A stretch of DNA of 64,000 nt from Rhodococcus sp. IEGM 1379 (GTDB taxonomy: Bacteria; Actinomycetota; Actinomycetes; Mycobacteriales; Mycobacteriaceae): NCBI RefSeq assembly GCF_030056815.1, contig NZ_JASHKR010000007.1:1-64000 (forward strand), written 5' to 3'. The translations under genes were made by a program, and so were the position numbers. This document shows, piece after piece, positions 9,894-18,484 of the stretch (within the stretch, counting starts at the first letter, position 1; the number at the start of each line of letters is the position of its first letter). The notes below the pieces were generated by a model. That model was given only the letters and a program-made list of their open reading frames with translations. It did no database searches and was not told where the DNA came from.

Positions 9894-10358
9894 ATGTCCG
9901 AATCAGAATTCGATGCTGCATCCGTCGATTCCTCCGTCTCGTACGGACAACCGGTCGCGAGTGGACTGGCAATGAAACGGCGAAACCCGTTTGCAGTGTG
10001 GATCGGCCTGCCCCTCATCACGCTCGGGATCTACGTATTCGTCTGGTACTACAAAATTCACAAAGAGATGGCCGAATTCGATCATCGCCGCAACATCCCC
10101 GTCGCCGGGCCGATGCTTGTCCTCCTTCTGCTCAGCTGGACGGTGATCGGACCGCTCATCAGTTTCCACAACGCCGGCGCACGTGTCCGCGACGCACAGA
10201 TCGCGGCGGGACTGCCACCGACATGCTCTCCGACACTGTCGTGGATTCTGGTCTTTGCCTTCGGGCTGAACACGCTGTACCTGCAGATCGAATTGAACAA
10301 GATCGTCGATCGCTACCCCGGCGCACTTCCGGAGACGCCGGTTCCGCTGTACGTGTGA
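9894..10358 (+). CDS. DUF4234-type membrane protein
   Basis: A 154-aa protein with three or four hydrophobic segments. The first (NPFAVWIGLPLITLGIYVFVWYYKIHKEM) carries the LGIYVFVWYYKI pattern typical of the DUF4234 family. A second (LVLLLLSWTVIGPLISF) and a third (LSWILVFAFGLNTLYLQ) follow, and a short tail ends ETPVPLYV. The ATG at 9894 follows GGGGGA. Function unknown. It lies between serC and sepH, with its own space on either side. Confidence 0.8.
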   Translation: MSESEFDAASVDSSVSYGQPVASGLAMKRRNPFAVWIGLPLITLGIYVFVWYYKIHKEMAEFDHRRNIPVAGPMLVLLLLSWTVIGPLISFHNAGARVRDAQIAAGLPPTCSPTLSWILVFAFGLNTLYLQIELNKIVDRYPGALPETPVPLYV

Positions 10359-10471
10359 CGTAGATCCGAGCGGCATACCCTTCGGGAGTGTCCTGCCGGA
10401 CCGCTGATCACAAATGAATTACAGTAAATTGCGGCGCAAAGTCGCGAGCCGACGCGATAAGGGAGGTCAAT

Positions 10472-11401
10472 GTGCGAGAGCTTCGAGTGATCGGACTTGA
10501 ACCCGATGGATCGCATGTGGTGTGCGCGGACGCCCAAACCGGCGAGAAATTTCGCATCCCCGCCGATGACAAACTGCGTGCAGCATCTCGGGGCGATGTG
10601 GCTCGACTGGGCCAGATCGAGATCGAGACCGACAGCCAACTCCGCCCCCGGGAAATCCAGGCCCGTATCCGTTCCGGCGCTTCGGTCGAGCAGGTATCGA
10701 GAGAAGCCGGGATTCCCGTCAGCAAGGTCGAGCGATACGCCTACCCGGTCCTTCTGGAACGCTCCCGTGCAGCGGAAATGGCGCAGGGCGGCCACCCGAT
10801 CCGCGATAACGGCCCAACTGTGCCGACGCTCGCAGAAATCGTGACTCACGCATTTCGCGCCCGCGGACACACCATCGACGACGCCACGTGGGACGCCTGG
10901 CGCGACGAAGACAATCACTGGGTTGCCCAGTTGCAGTGGCAGGCCGGCCGTAGCACCAATGCTGCGCATTGGCGCTACCAGCCGGACGCACACGGCGGGA
11001 CGATCGTTGCACTCGACGACACCGCATTCGATCTGATCGATCCGGATTTCGGTCGCCCGCTACGTGGTCTGGCACCCGTCGTGGACGAGAAGCCTGAATT
11101 GTCACGGGTTGATAACGAAATCGTTCCGGTCGAAGAAGTCAAGACCGAAATCGACATCCAGGCCGAGGTGGCGGTTGTCACTGAAATCCCGACGGTCACC
11201 GAAATCGCAGCTCCGGCCGAGATCTCAGCACCAGTCGAAATCGAGCCCGAACCCGTAGTTTCCGAAGAAATTCCGGAACCGGCGGCAGAGACGACACCCA
11301 AGACAGCACCACAGCAACCATCCACCAAGGACAAGCGAGGAAAGCCTGCTCTCCCGTCGTGGGACGACGTTCTCCTCGGCGTACGTAGCAGCGGACGCTG
11401 A
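10472..11401 (+). CDS. sepH: Septation protein SepH
   Basis: A 309-aa homologue of SepH, an actinobacterial cell-division factor that interacts with FtsZ. The N-terminal DUF3071 domain (about residues 1-170) starts with MRELRVIGLEPDGSHVVC and includes a helix-turn-helix-like segment (ASVEQVSREAGIPVSKVERYAYPVL near 72-96) and DDATWDAWRDEDNHWVAQLQW. A long acidic, Val/Glu/Pro-rich linker (about 205-285) follows, then a short basic C-terminal motif (KDKRGKPALPSWDDVLLGVRSSGR). The GTG start has an AGGGAGG ribosome-binding site; an overlapping out-of-frame ATG lies 2 bases before it. Position beside serC matches mycobacteria. Confidence 0.93.
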   Translation: MRELRVIGLEPDGSHVVCADAQTGEKFRIPADDKLRAASRGDVARLGQIEIETDSQLRPREIQARIRSGASVEQVSREAGIPVSKVERYAYPVLLERSRAAEMAQGGHPIRDNGPTVPTLAEIVTHAFRARGHTIDDATWDAWRDEDNHWVAQLQWQAGRSTNAAHWRYQPDAHGGTIVALDDTAFDLIDPDFGRPLRGLAPVVDEKPELSRVDNEIVPVEEVKTEIDIQAEVAVVTEIPTVTEIAAPAEISAPVEIEPEPVVSEEIPEPAAETTPKTAPQQPSTKDKRGKPALPSWDDVLLGVRSSGR

Positions 11402-11488
11402 CACTGCAACCCGTCGCCCCGACGGACAAGCCGACGGCCGATTCGTCGTATTCTTCTTAACAGCTAATTACAGGAGAAAGGGCGATCG

Positions 11489-12448
11489 GTGGCTGCACGG
11501 GTATCAACAATCTGGTTTGTCGACAGCAGTGACGCGCGCGCCGAACTGAGCACGTACCCACAGCCCGACCAGAACGCGGCGGTCGTGGTGGCAAAGCGGT
11601 TGTACCCCGGCAAGGACTTCGAATCCCTCGGGCCACATCCGCTCTCGACGGCCGCCACCGTGCAACCCGGCTATGTCTTCATCGGGGTGTACCAGAACAT
11701 CAGCGTCGTCTGCAGCACCGAACTGAGCTCCTTCCTCCCTTCGGAATTGCCTGCAACATGGCTACTTTCACCCCACGCGCCGCGCACATTGCTGGTCAGC
11801 TCTGTGCCTGGCCGCGCTCAGGGTTCCTTCGCACTGTGGGAAGACGGCCAGTTGCGGCGTTCATTCAGTGCACTGCCGATCGACATCGTCGAGAACATCG
11901 GCATCCCGGAAACCTGGGAATTGCCGTACTGGGCCGGCGAGCACCCGTTGCGCTATCCCCCTGGTGTGTTGCCCGACCCGCAGTCTTTGCCGTTCCATCC
12001 CCAGCAGTTCGCTGAAGCAGCCAATGCAGAGTGGCTCGGCTTCCGGTACACGGGCACCCCTCACGACGACGACCTCGACAAGACACAAATCTTGTTGTGG
12101 GGCTTCAAGATTCACCAGAAGGCCGAAGCGCCGAAGGTTACGTTGGAGCTTGTGGCACCGAAGGTGAAGTTGGAGCTTGCCGCCCCGAAGGTAGAGCCTG
12201 AACCCAAGACGGTTTCCATTCCGGAACCCGCACCCGCACCCGCACCCGCACCCGCACCCGCACCGGAGCTGACGCCAGAGCCAGAATCGACCGAGGAACT
12301 TCATCCCCCGATCGAAGAACTCGAGACCGAGACTGTGGAACCGATTGCCGAAGCTGCGGAACCGATTGTCGACGCGGCAGCCCCAGAACCTTCGGCGCCA
12401 GAACCGAAGAAGCGTGGCCGCTTGGCACGGTACTTCGGTTTCCACTGA
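11489..12448 (+). CDS. Conserved actinobacterial protein with Pro/Ala/Glu-rich tail
   Basis: A 319-aa protein I do not recognise by function. The first 210 residues form a globular region (VSTIWFVDSSDARAEL, GYVFIGVYQNISVVCSTEL, FALWEDGQLRRSFSALPIDIVENIG, WAGEHPL, NAEWLGFRYTG) similar to the DUF6928 family as I recall it. Residues 210-310 are a low-complexity Glu/Pro/Ala linker containing six CCCGCA repeats (APAP run). The last residues are basic (KKRGRLARYFGFH). GTG start with GGAGAAAGG upstream. Follows sepH by 87 bp and may be cotranscribed; both proteins end in long acidic linkers. Confidence 0.75.
   Translation: MAARVSTIWFVDSSDARAELSTYPQPDQNAAVVVAKRLYPGKDFESLGPHPLSTAATVQPGYVFIGVYQNISVVCSTELSSFLPSELPATWLLSPHAPRTLLVSSVPGRAQGSFALWEDGQLRRSFSALPIDIVENIGIPETWELPYWAGEHPLRYPPGVLPDPQSLPFHPQQFAEAANAEWLGFRYTGTPHDDDLDKTQILLWGFKIHQKAEAPKVTLELVAPKVKLELAAPKVEPEPKTVSIPEPAPAPAPAPAPAPELTPEPESTEELHPPIEELETETVEPIAEAAEPIVDAAAPEPSAPEPKKRGRLARYFGFH
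12227..12262 (+). repeat. Six tandem CCCGCA hexanucleotides
   Basis: Six perfect copies encode an Ala-Pro run in the linker of the preceding protein. A repeat of this kind is prone to copy-number variation between strains. Confidence 0.9.
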
Positions 12449-12473
12449 CACGATCGGGCACAACCGGACCCGA

Positions 12474-12731
12474 TCAGGCAGCTATCGCAGCGATCCAGCC
12501 CAACGGAATGCCCACTACCGCACCGTAAACCACCCACCGCCACACGGGAACAGCTCGCCACCGCCAGACCGTCGGCGCCAATCCGCCGACGGCAACGATG
12601 TTGACGACGATCGCCAGTACTGCGTTGACGTTGGCGAGCCCCTCGCTGAATGCGGCCACGGCAACTGTGGACAGCATCGCGGCGAAAATCGAAACCACGA
12701 CACCGGTAGCCCAGGGAGTTCGGCTCGGCAT
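12474..12731 (-). CDS. DUF2537-type small membrane protein
   Basis: An 85-aa protein with three hydrophobic segments (TGVVVSIFAAMLSTVAVAAF, VNAVLAIVVNIVAVGGLAPTVW, WVVYGAVVGIPLGWIAAIAA). It matches in size and position the mycobacterial protein next to the SpoU methyltransferase (Rv0882, DUF2537). Its ATG overlaps the methyltransferase stop (TAATG), so it is translationally coupled to that gene. Function unknown. Confidence 0.8.
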   Translation of the reverse strand: MPSRTPWATGVVVSIFAAMLSTVAVAAFSEGLANVNAVLAIVVNIVAVGGLAPTVWRWRAVPVWRWVVYGAVVGIPLGWIAAIAA

Positions 12732-13537
12732 TACTGCATTGTCCTGACGCGTTCATAGAAGGCCATCGCGGCAGCAGTGGCGACGTTGAGTGAGTCGGTT
12801 CCCGGCGCCATGGGAATCTTGGCGCGAATGTCTGTGGCGCGCATGGCATGTTCGGTCAAACCCGGACCCTCGGCACCGAGCAGCAACGCGACTTTCTCTC
12901 CGGTCATCGCCTGAGCCAGGGTCACGGCCTCAGGATTGGGGGTCAGAGAGATGAGCTGAAAATCGTTGCTGCGCAATTCTTCCAGATCGTAGGGCCACTT
13001 TTCGACGTGCGCGAACGGCACTCGAAGAACATGGCCCATGGAGACGCGAACAGAACGGCGGTACAGCGGATCTGCACATCCTTTGCCGAACAGGATCGCG
13101 TCGACACCGAGACCGGCGGCGTTGCGGAACATGGATCCGAGGTTTTCATGGTCGTTGACGCCCTCGAGAACGGCTACCGTTTTTGCGTCCTGCAAAATGT
13201 CCGAGACTGCCAAAGGCGACGGCCGACCGGCTGCGGCAAGCACCCCACGATTGAGATGGAAGCCCACCACTTCGGCCATGACTTCAGCGGTCGTCCGATA
13301 GAAGGGCACGTCGACGCCGTCGAGATCGTCGGCCAACTCGAGGAGTCGCCGCTCGACGCCGAGCAGGCTGAGAGTCTCGAAGCGGGATGTGAGGAGTCTC
13401 TGCGTGACAAAAACTCCTTCGGCGATGACCAGTCCCTTGCCTTCCGGCAGGTCCGGGCGGCGATCGGAAGAGTTGAGATCGCGAAAGTCATCCAGCCGAG
13501 GATCGGCGGGATCTGAAATATCGATAACGTGAACCAC
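12731..13537 (-). CDS. TrmH/SpoU-family RNA 2'-O-methyltransferase
   Basis: A 268-aa SPOUT methyltransferase predicted to methylate ribose in rRNA or tRNA using S-adenosylmethionine. The three SpoU motifs are present: NDHENLGSMFRNAAGLG near residue 130, VALLLGAEGPGL near 215 and IPMAPGTDSLNVATAAAMAFYE at the C-terminus, forming the trefoil-knot cofactor site. The N-terminal 100 residues look like the substrate-binding domain. It begins an operon with the DUF2537 gene. The equivalent gene in M. tuberculosis is Rv0881. Confidence 0.9.
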   Translation of the reverse strand: MVHVIDISDPADPRLDDFRDLNSSDRRPDLPEGKGLVIAEGVFVTQRLLTSRFETLSLLGVERRLLELADDLDGVDVPFYRTTAEVMAEVVGFHLNRGVLAAAGRPSPLAVSDILQDAKTVAVLEGVNDHENLGSMFRNAAGLGVDAILFGKGCADPLYRRSVRVSMGHVLRVPFAHVEKWPYDLEELRSNDFQLISLTPNPEAVTLAQAMTGEKVALLLGAEGPGLTEHAMRATDIRAKIPMAPGTDSLNVATAAAMAFYERVRTMQ

Positions 13538-13567
13538 TGCTCTATCGTGCCGTATCGCGCACGGCAG

Positions 13568-14176
13568 TCAGTCACTGCTCCCATTCGCCCTGAACATCGA
13601 AGCAAAATGGGCGTCGAGAACTTGCGCAATGGCGGCAGGATTCACTCTCTGTGAATCGTTGACGCCCTGCACAGCGAGACCGTCGACCACGGCATGCAAA
13701 CGCATCGCCTCGACGTCCACAACGGCGTCGGACCGAAGGAATCCATCGTTCTGCAGTGCCGCGACAAACTGACGGAAGTGATCGAACAAGACTTGATCGG
13801 TCCGATCACGTACTGCGGTCAACGCAGAATCGGTCTGGGCGGCGGCCGCAAAGGCAATGGACACCTGCATCTCCTCGCGGCGATCGTCGTCGAGGGGCAC
13901 GAACTGATCCGCGAACTGACGGATGGCGCACCGCATATCTGGGTCGAATTCGATAGCAGCGATCCGCTTTTCGACGCGTAGGACCACCAACTCCATGGCG
14001 AAAACCAACAGCTCGGACTGGGTCGCGAAAAAATGCCGAAGCGAACCGGTAGACATTCCCGCCTCGTCGGCGACGGTCCGAACGCTGGTGGCCGCGATCC
14101 CGTCGCGTCTGATGACTCGCCAGACGGCTTCGGCTATCTGCTCGCGCCGCATCTCAGCGCTCATTCGTTTCACCAC
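13568..14176 (-). CDS. TetR-family transcriptional regulator
   Basis: A 202-aa TetR protein. The N-terminal helix-turn-helix is at about residues 8-55 (EQIAEAVWRVIRRDGIAATSVRTVADEAGMSTGSLRHFFATQSELL), with an all-helical ligand domain after it. The start is a GTG at 14176, or an ATG at 14164. It is divergent from a membrane-protein gene, and the 67-bp spacer holds two related operator sequences, so it most likely represses both itself and that neighbour. Confidence 0.88.
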   Translation of the reverse strand: MVKRMSAEMRREQIAEAVWRVIRRDGIAATSVRTVADEAGMSTGSLRHFFATQSELLVFAMELVVLRVEKRIAAIEFDPDMRCAIRQFADQFVPLDDDRREEMQVSIAFAAAAQTDSALTAVRDRTDQVLFDHFRQFVAALQNDGFLRSDAVVDVEAMRLHAVVDGLAVQGVNDSQRVNPAAIAQVLDAHFASMFRANGSSD

Positions 14177-14185
14177 TTCACAAAA

Positions 14186-14203
14186 CTAACACGACTGTGC
14201 TAG
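14186..14203. promoter_or_regulatory. TetR-type operator 1 (CTAACAC-N4-GTGCTAG)
   Basis: Imperfect inverted repeat in the spacer between the TetR gene and the divergent membrane protein. It pairs with a related site at 14214; the centres are 28 bp apart. Confidence 0.6.
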
Positions 14204-14213
14204 TTTTCCGTAA

Positions 14214-14231
14214 CTAACACAGTCGTACTAG
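14214..14231. promoter_or_regulatory. TetR-type operator 2 (CTAACAC-N4-GTACTAG)
   Basis: Second copy of the operator-like inverted repeat, ending 12 bp before the ATG of the membrane protein gene. Confidence 0.6.
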
Positions 14232-14243
14232 AAATGAGGTCTC

Positions 14244-14792
14244 ATGATCATCCACCTGATCGTTGCCTGCGAGATAATGTTCTGGGTCTTCATCGCTGCC
14301 GGACTAGCCGCCCGCTATCTACTCCGAAAGCCGACGCTCGGTGCTGCGCTGTTGATCTGCGCGCCACTGGTCGATGTTGTACTCCTGGTCGCGACAGCTC
14401 TCGATCTGCGCGGCGGTGGCCAGGCGAACTTCAGCCACGGACTCGCTGCCGCGTACATCGGCGTCTCCGTCGCGTTCGGGCACAGCCTCGTCTCGTGGGC
14501 CGACGCCCAGTTCTCCTACCGATTTGCCGGCGGTCCCCGGCCCGGTGCGCCGCCGAAGTACGGCACCCCGCGGGCACTGCGAGAGTGGCGAGAATTCGGA
14601 AAAGCCACTCTGGCCTGGGCCATCTCGTGCGGCCTACTGACCGTCGCAATCTTCCTCGTCGACGACTCCGGTCGCACCGAAGCGCTCGAAGGTTGGATCA
14701 GCAACTTGACGCTGGTCCTCGGAATCTGGGGCGTCATCGCGCTGAGTTACACGCTGTTTCCCAAACGAGAAAAGCTCACGGCACGCGGTTAG
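14244..14792 (+). CDS. Integral membrane protein controlled by divergent TetR
   Basis: A 182-aa protein with five predicted transmembrane segments (about residues 2-23, 32-52, 66-86, 126-147 and 158-175) and a hydrophilic loop containing FAGGPRPGAPPKYGTPRALREWREFGKATLAW. I do not recognise the family. The tight divergent arrangement with a TetR gene and two operators suggests an inducible membrane function, perhaps efflux or membrane stress. Its 3' end overlaps the converging MFS gene by 17 bp. Confidence 0.72.
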   Translation: MIIHLIVACEIMFWVFIAAGLAARYLLRKPTLGAALLICAPLVDVVLLVATALDLRGGGQANFSHGLAAAYIGVSVAFGHSLVSWADAQFSYRFAGGPRPGAPPKYGTPRALREWREFGKATLAWAISCGLLTVAIFLVDDSGRTEALEGWISNLTLVLGIWGVIALSYTLFPKREKLTARG

Positions 14793-16107
14793 CTTCCACC
14801 GCTTGCTCTGCCGCATCACAGACAACAGCGGGTCGCACGTCGAAGACTGGCAACCTACCGCCGCCGTCGGGCATCTTCAGTCGTAATTTCAGGCGCTCGC
14901 TGCGCAACAGATACACGCCGGCCAAGGCGCCCGCCAACAGTGAGATGACTCCGCCCACGATCAGCGGTGCACGAGGATCAACAGTGTCAGCCACCCAACC
15001 CAGTACGGGACTTCCGAGCGGTGTTCCCCCGAGGAAACTGAGCATGTAGATGCCCATGACCCGTCCTCGCATCTCCGAAGGCACCGACATTTGCAGGATG
15101 TTCATCGCCGACGTACTGAAGGTCAATGTGAGTGCGCCGGCGGGTATCAGCATCAATGCCACCAACGGATAGGTCGGCATCAGACCGACGGCTATTTCGA
15201 AGCCGCCGAAGCCCGTCGCGGCAAAGAGGAACGTGCGCAAGCGTGGTGGGTCCTTGCGCCGCGCGGCGTACACCGCTCCCGCCAACGTGCCGACCGCCAG
15301 CGTGGTGGAGAGCAGTCCGTAGGCGTCGGCGCCTCGATCGAATGTGGTTCGAGCCATCACCGCGAGGCTGATCGGAAAGTTCAGTCCGAACGTCGAGACC
15401 ATGAAGACGGTCAGCATGATCACGCGCAAATCCTTGCGACCCCACACGTACCGGAATCCGTCGCGTACCTGTCCCTTGGCCCGGGGAGCAGGTTCCGACG
15501 GCGTCAACTCCTTGGTGTTCATGAGCGAGAGCGCGATGAGAACGCCGGCAAACGTCGCAACATTGAGCAGGAACACCCACCCGGTGCCGATGACGTTGAT
15601 CAGCACACCGGCAATTGCCGGGCCGATAATGCGGGCGGTATTGAAAGTCATGGAGTTCAACGCAATTGCGTTGGACAGGTTTTCCTTGCCCACCATTTCG
15701 ATGGTGAACGACTGCCGCACGGGAGCGTCGACCGCAGAGGCACATCCGAGGGCGAACGCAATCACGAAGACGTGCCACATTTCGACGATTCCGCCCACAT
15801 CGAGCAGTCCCATCACCAGCGCGCACAACGCACTCGCCCACTGGGTGAAGATGAGGATTCGACGCTTGTCGTACCGATCGGCGAGGACGCCGCCCCACAC
15901 CGAAAGGAACAGGGTGGGCCCGAACTGCAACGCCATCACGATGCCCACGGCCAACGCATTGCCGTCGGACAGCGTCAGTACCAGCCAGTCCTGGGCGATG
16001 CGTTGCATCCACGTTCCGACAAGCGAAACGATCTGCCCGGACGCCCAGAGCCGATAGTTTCGGTTGCGGAGTGCGGCAAACATGCCGGAGTCGGGATCAC
16101 GGGACAC
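14776..16107 (-). CDS. MFS transporter
   Basis: A 443-aa major facilitator protein with 10-12 transmembrane helices. It begins FAALRNRNYRLWASGQIVSLVGTWMQRIAQDWLVL, the opening typical of the EntS/Tap-like exporter subgroup (TMEffector family). The helix 2-3 loop reads GGVLADRYDKRRIL. A polar tail of about 25 residues extends past the last helix. GTG start. Substrate unknown; an efflux role is the family norm. Convergent with the TetR-controlled membrane gene and 66 bp from the MarR gene on the same strand. Confidence 0.86.
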   Translation of the reverse strand: MSRDPDSGMFAALRNRNYRLWASGQIVSLVGTWMQRIAQDWLVLTLSDGNALAVGIVMALQFGPTLFLSVWGGVLADRYDKRRILIFTQWASALCALVMGLLDVGGIVEMWHVFVIAFALGCASAVDAPVRQSFTIEMVGKENLSNAIALNSMTFNTARIIGPAIAGVLINVIGTGWVFLLNVATFAGVLIALSLMNTKELTPSEPAPRAKGQVRDGFRYVWGRKDLRVIMLTVFMVSTFGLNFPISLAVMARTTFDRGADAYGLLSTTLAVGTLAGAVYAARRKDPPRLRTFLFAATGFGGFEIAVGLMPTYPLVALMLIPAGALTLTFSTSAMNILQMSVPSEMRGRVMGIYMLSFLGGTPLGSPVLGWVADTVDPRAPLIVGGVISLLAGALAGVYLLRSERLKLRLKMPDGGGRLPVFDVRPAVVCDAAEQAVEANRVP

Positions 16108-16173
16108 GACCCCATCTTGCCCCTACGATCGTTCGTTCCGGTAATTATCTCGAACCGAAATGATGCAGCGAGG

Positions 16174-16605
16174 TTACTCGGACGCGTTCACCATAGCGGT
16201 GATTATTCCGACAGCTCCGCGAAGCGTCGCGAGTTCGTCAGCGCTCAAGCCGGAAAGCTGCTCGTTCATCCAGGCCTCACGGGCATGAGTCTCGTCGGCC
16301 AGCAAAGCCTGGCCGGCGCCGGACAACGTCACGATGATCTGACGCCCGTCGGTGGGGTGGGACGAACGCTCCACCAACCCCAATTCGGCGAGGGATGCAA
16401 CAACTCTGGTCATCGAAGGTGGTTGAACCTTCTCGCGAGCCGCAAGTGCCCCGGGCGTCATCGGCCCGTCTTGGCTCAGAGTGGCCAGAGCAGAAAGCTG
16501 CGTCAGAGATACCTGCGCATCGGCCCTTCGACCTCGCAGGTGCCGACTGAGACGCACTACAGCCAACGACAGATCACTGGCCAGCACACGGGTTTCGGGG
16601 GTCAC
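16174..16605 (-). CDS. MarR-family transcriptional regulator
   Basis: A 143-aa winged-helix regulator resembling M. tuberculosis Rv0880. It has VTQLSALATLSQDGPMTPGALAAREKVQPPSMTRVVASLAELGLVERS-like content: TLSQDGPMTPGALAAREKV, then the recognition helix PPSMTRVVASL and the wing SSHPTDGRQIIVTLS. I chose the GTG at 16605. The frame opens at a TTG (16626), but that would lie inside a 40-bp inverted repeat that is probably the operator. Upstream of an MFS gene on the same strand, which it may regulate. Confidence 0.87.
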   Translation of the reverse strand: MTPETRVLASDLSLAVVRLSRHLRGRRADAQVSLTQLSALATLSQDGPMTPGALAAREKVQPPSMTRVVASLAELGLVERSSHPTDGRQIIVTLSGAGQALLADETHAREAWMNEQLSGLSADELATLRGAVGIITAMVNASE

Positions 16606-16623
16606 GCGAGAACAATACGTCAA

Positions 16624-16663
16624 CAACTAGCCGGTAACCGGGTTATCGGATACCGACTAGTTG
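16624..16663. promoter_or_regulatory. Large inverted repeat, probable MarR operator
   Basis: Arms CAACTAGCCGGTAACC and GGATACCGACTAGTTG (14 of 16 positions complementary) are separated by 8 bp. It lies between the MarR start and the permease stop (16669). MarR proteins usually bind such dyads over their own promoter. Confidence 0.6.
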
Positions 16664-16668
16664 CGCGT

Positions 16669-18123
16669 TCACGTAAGTGCGTCGGTAATCGGTCCGACCG
16701 TGAAGTAAGCCATGAACAGAACTGACACAACCCACAGCAACGGATGAATCTTCTTGGCCCCACCGCTGGCCGCGTTCAGTACCACCCAAGAGATGAATCC
16801 GACGCCGATGCCGTTGGCAATCGAGTACGTGAACGGCATCACGATCATGGTGAGGAAAGCGGGAAGTGCAACCGAGAACTTCGTGAAATCGATGTCACGA
16901 ACCTGCCCGATCATCAGTGCACCGACGATCACGAGTGCCGGCGCTGCTGCCTCGATCGGCACCACCGAATACAGCGGCGTCAGGAACATAGCGACCAGGA
17001 ACAGCAAACCTGTCACGACATTCGCCAGACCCGTGCGGGCACCCTCGGCAATACCCGAAGCCGATTCCACGAACACGGTGTTCGACGACGCGGACGCGCC
17101 ACCACCAACGATGGCACCGGCGCCTTCGACGACAAGCGCCTTACCGATGTTGGGAAGGTTGCCGTCCTTGTCGGTCAGGCCGGCTTCTTTACCGAGGCCC
17201 GTCATCGTGCCCATAGCGTCGAAGAAATTGGCGAGAACCAGGGTGAACACCAGCAGGCTGGCGGCCAGAACACCGATTCGGGTGAACGCGCCGAACAGAC
17301 TGAACTCACCGACCAGACTCAGATCGGGCATACCGCCGAACATGTCGGGGATCGCGGGAACACTCAGGTTCCAGCCCTTGGGGTTGGTTCCGAGTGACGG
17401 TCCGACGTCGGCAAGAGCCTCGATGATCGCGGCCAGGATGGTCGTCACGATGATGCCGATGAGCAGACCACCGCGGACCTTACGTACGACCAGAACGCCC
17501 ATCAACAGAACACCGAAGATGAAGACCACAGTCGGCCATGACGCAATGGAACCGTTGATGCCGAGGCCGACCGGAACCGAGGTGCCGGCAGCGTCGGGGA
17601 TACGACGGACGAATCCGGCGTCGACCAGGCCGATGAAGGCGATGAACATACCGATACCGGCTGCGATCGCCGATTTGAGCGCGTTCGGAATCGCATTGAA
17701 CACTGCGGTTCGGAAACCGGTGAGCGCCAGCACCACGATAATGATGCCGTCGAGGACCACGAGGCCCATCGCCTCAGGCCACGTGACCTGCGGGGCGATC
17801 GTCACGGCGAGCAGGCTGTTGATACCCAGACCGGCCGCGATGGCAAACGGATAGTTGGCGATGACACCGAATGCGATGCTCATCAGTCCAGCGACCAGCG
17901 CGGTGACAGCAGCCACCTGGTTGACCGGCAGGATGTTTCCCAACACGTCGACCTTCGCGACGGCGTCATCCGCCGAGAAACTACCGAGGATCAGTGGGTT
18001 GAGCACCACGATGTATGCCATCGCGAAGAACGAGACCACACCGCCGCGAACCTCGGTGGAGATCGTGGACCCACGTTCACTGATCTTGAAATACGTGTCG
18101 AGAATTATCCCGGGTGCCGCCAT
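16669..18123 (-). CDS. NCS2-family purine permease (AzgA-like)
   Basis: A 484-aa membrane protein with about 12-14 transmembrane segments. It has the AzgA/adenine-guanine-hypoxanthine permease signature: RGGVVSFFAMAYIVVLNPLIL near the N-terminus, NYPFAIAAGLGINSLLAV, a GTMTGLGKEAGL segment, and GGGASASSNTVFVESASGIAEGARTG in two parts. It probably imports purine bases by proton symport. The ATG at 18123 is preceded by GGGGAAAG; another in-frame ATG lies at 18138. Divergent from the DUF2530 gene. Confidence 0.9.
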   Translation of the reverse strand: MAAPGIILDTYFKISERGSTISTEVRGGVVSFFAMAYIVVLNPLILGSFSADDAVAKVDVLGNILPVNQVAAVTALVAGLMSIAFGVIANYPFAIAAGLGINSLLAVTIAPQVTWPEAMGLVVLDGIIIVVLALTGFRTAVFNAIPNALKSAIAAGIGMFIAFIGLVDAGFVRRIPDAAGTSVPVGLGINGSIASWPTVVFIFGVLLMGVLVVRKVRGGLLIGIIVTTILAAIIEALADVGPSLGTNPKGWNLSVPAIPDMFGGMPDLSLVGEFSLFGAFTRIGVLAASLLVFTLVLANFFDAMGTMTGLGKEAGLTDKDGNLPNIGKALVVEGAGAIVGGGASASSNTVFVESASGIAEGARTGLANVVTGLLFLVAMFLTPLYSVVPIEAAAPALVIVGALMIGQVRDIDFTKFSVALPAFLTMIVMPFTYSIANGIGVGFISWVVLNAASGGAKKIHPLLWVVSVLFMAYFTVGPITDALT

Positions 18124-18225
18124 GTTTTCTTTCCCCATCGCTTCAGAGGTCGCCTGTGCCGGCGCACGTGAAGGCCGGTCGCACTAGGGAGAGTAAGGCA
18201 CGAGGGCCCAGGTAGCGTTAATTCT

Positions 18226-18483
18226 GTGAACGAGACTCGCAACACAACACATCTGATCGAGCGGTTGTCAGCGCCGGCACCAGCTCTCGTCATCGGCACT
18301 GCGGTGTGGGTGGTCGCCACCGTCGTGGTCCTTCTGAGTGGTGACCGCTGGTCCAGCGCCCTGCCCGTCTGTTACGCCGGGATAGGCGTCGGGTTCATCG
18401 GGTACGGCTTGTTCTGGATTCAGCGCCGAGCAGCGCTGCGAGGTAGCAAAGGCGCCCAACAAGGTGCGGGTCTGACCGACTAG
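18226..18483 (+). CDS. DUF2530-type small membrane protein
   Basis: An 85-aa protein with two transmembrane helices (about residues 20-40 and 48-66) and a basic tail (QRRAALRGSKGAQQG). Size and neighbours match mycobacterial Rv0879c. GTG start. Convergent with the PAP2 gene, leaving only one base between the stops. Function unknown. Confidence 0.78.
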   Translation: MNETRNTTHLIERLSAPAPALVIGTAVWVVATVVVLLSGDRWSSALPVCYAGIGVGFIGYGLFWIQRRAALRGSKGAQQGAGLTD

Positions 18484-18484
18484 C

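Noticed and set aside
15091-16725. 544-aa open frame on the plus strand
   Set aside because: Antisense to a clear MFS transporter and the MarR gene; composition typical of a GC-rich shadow frame.
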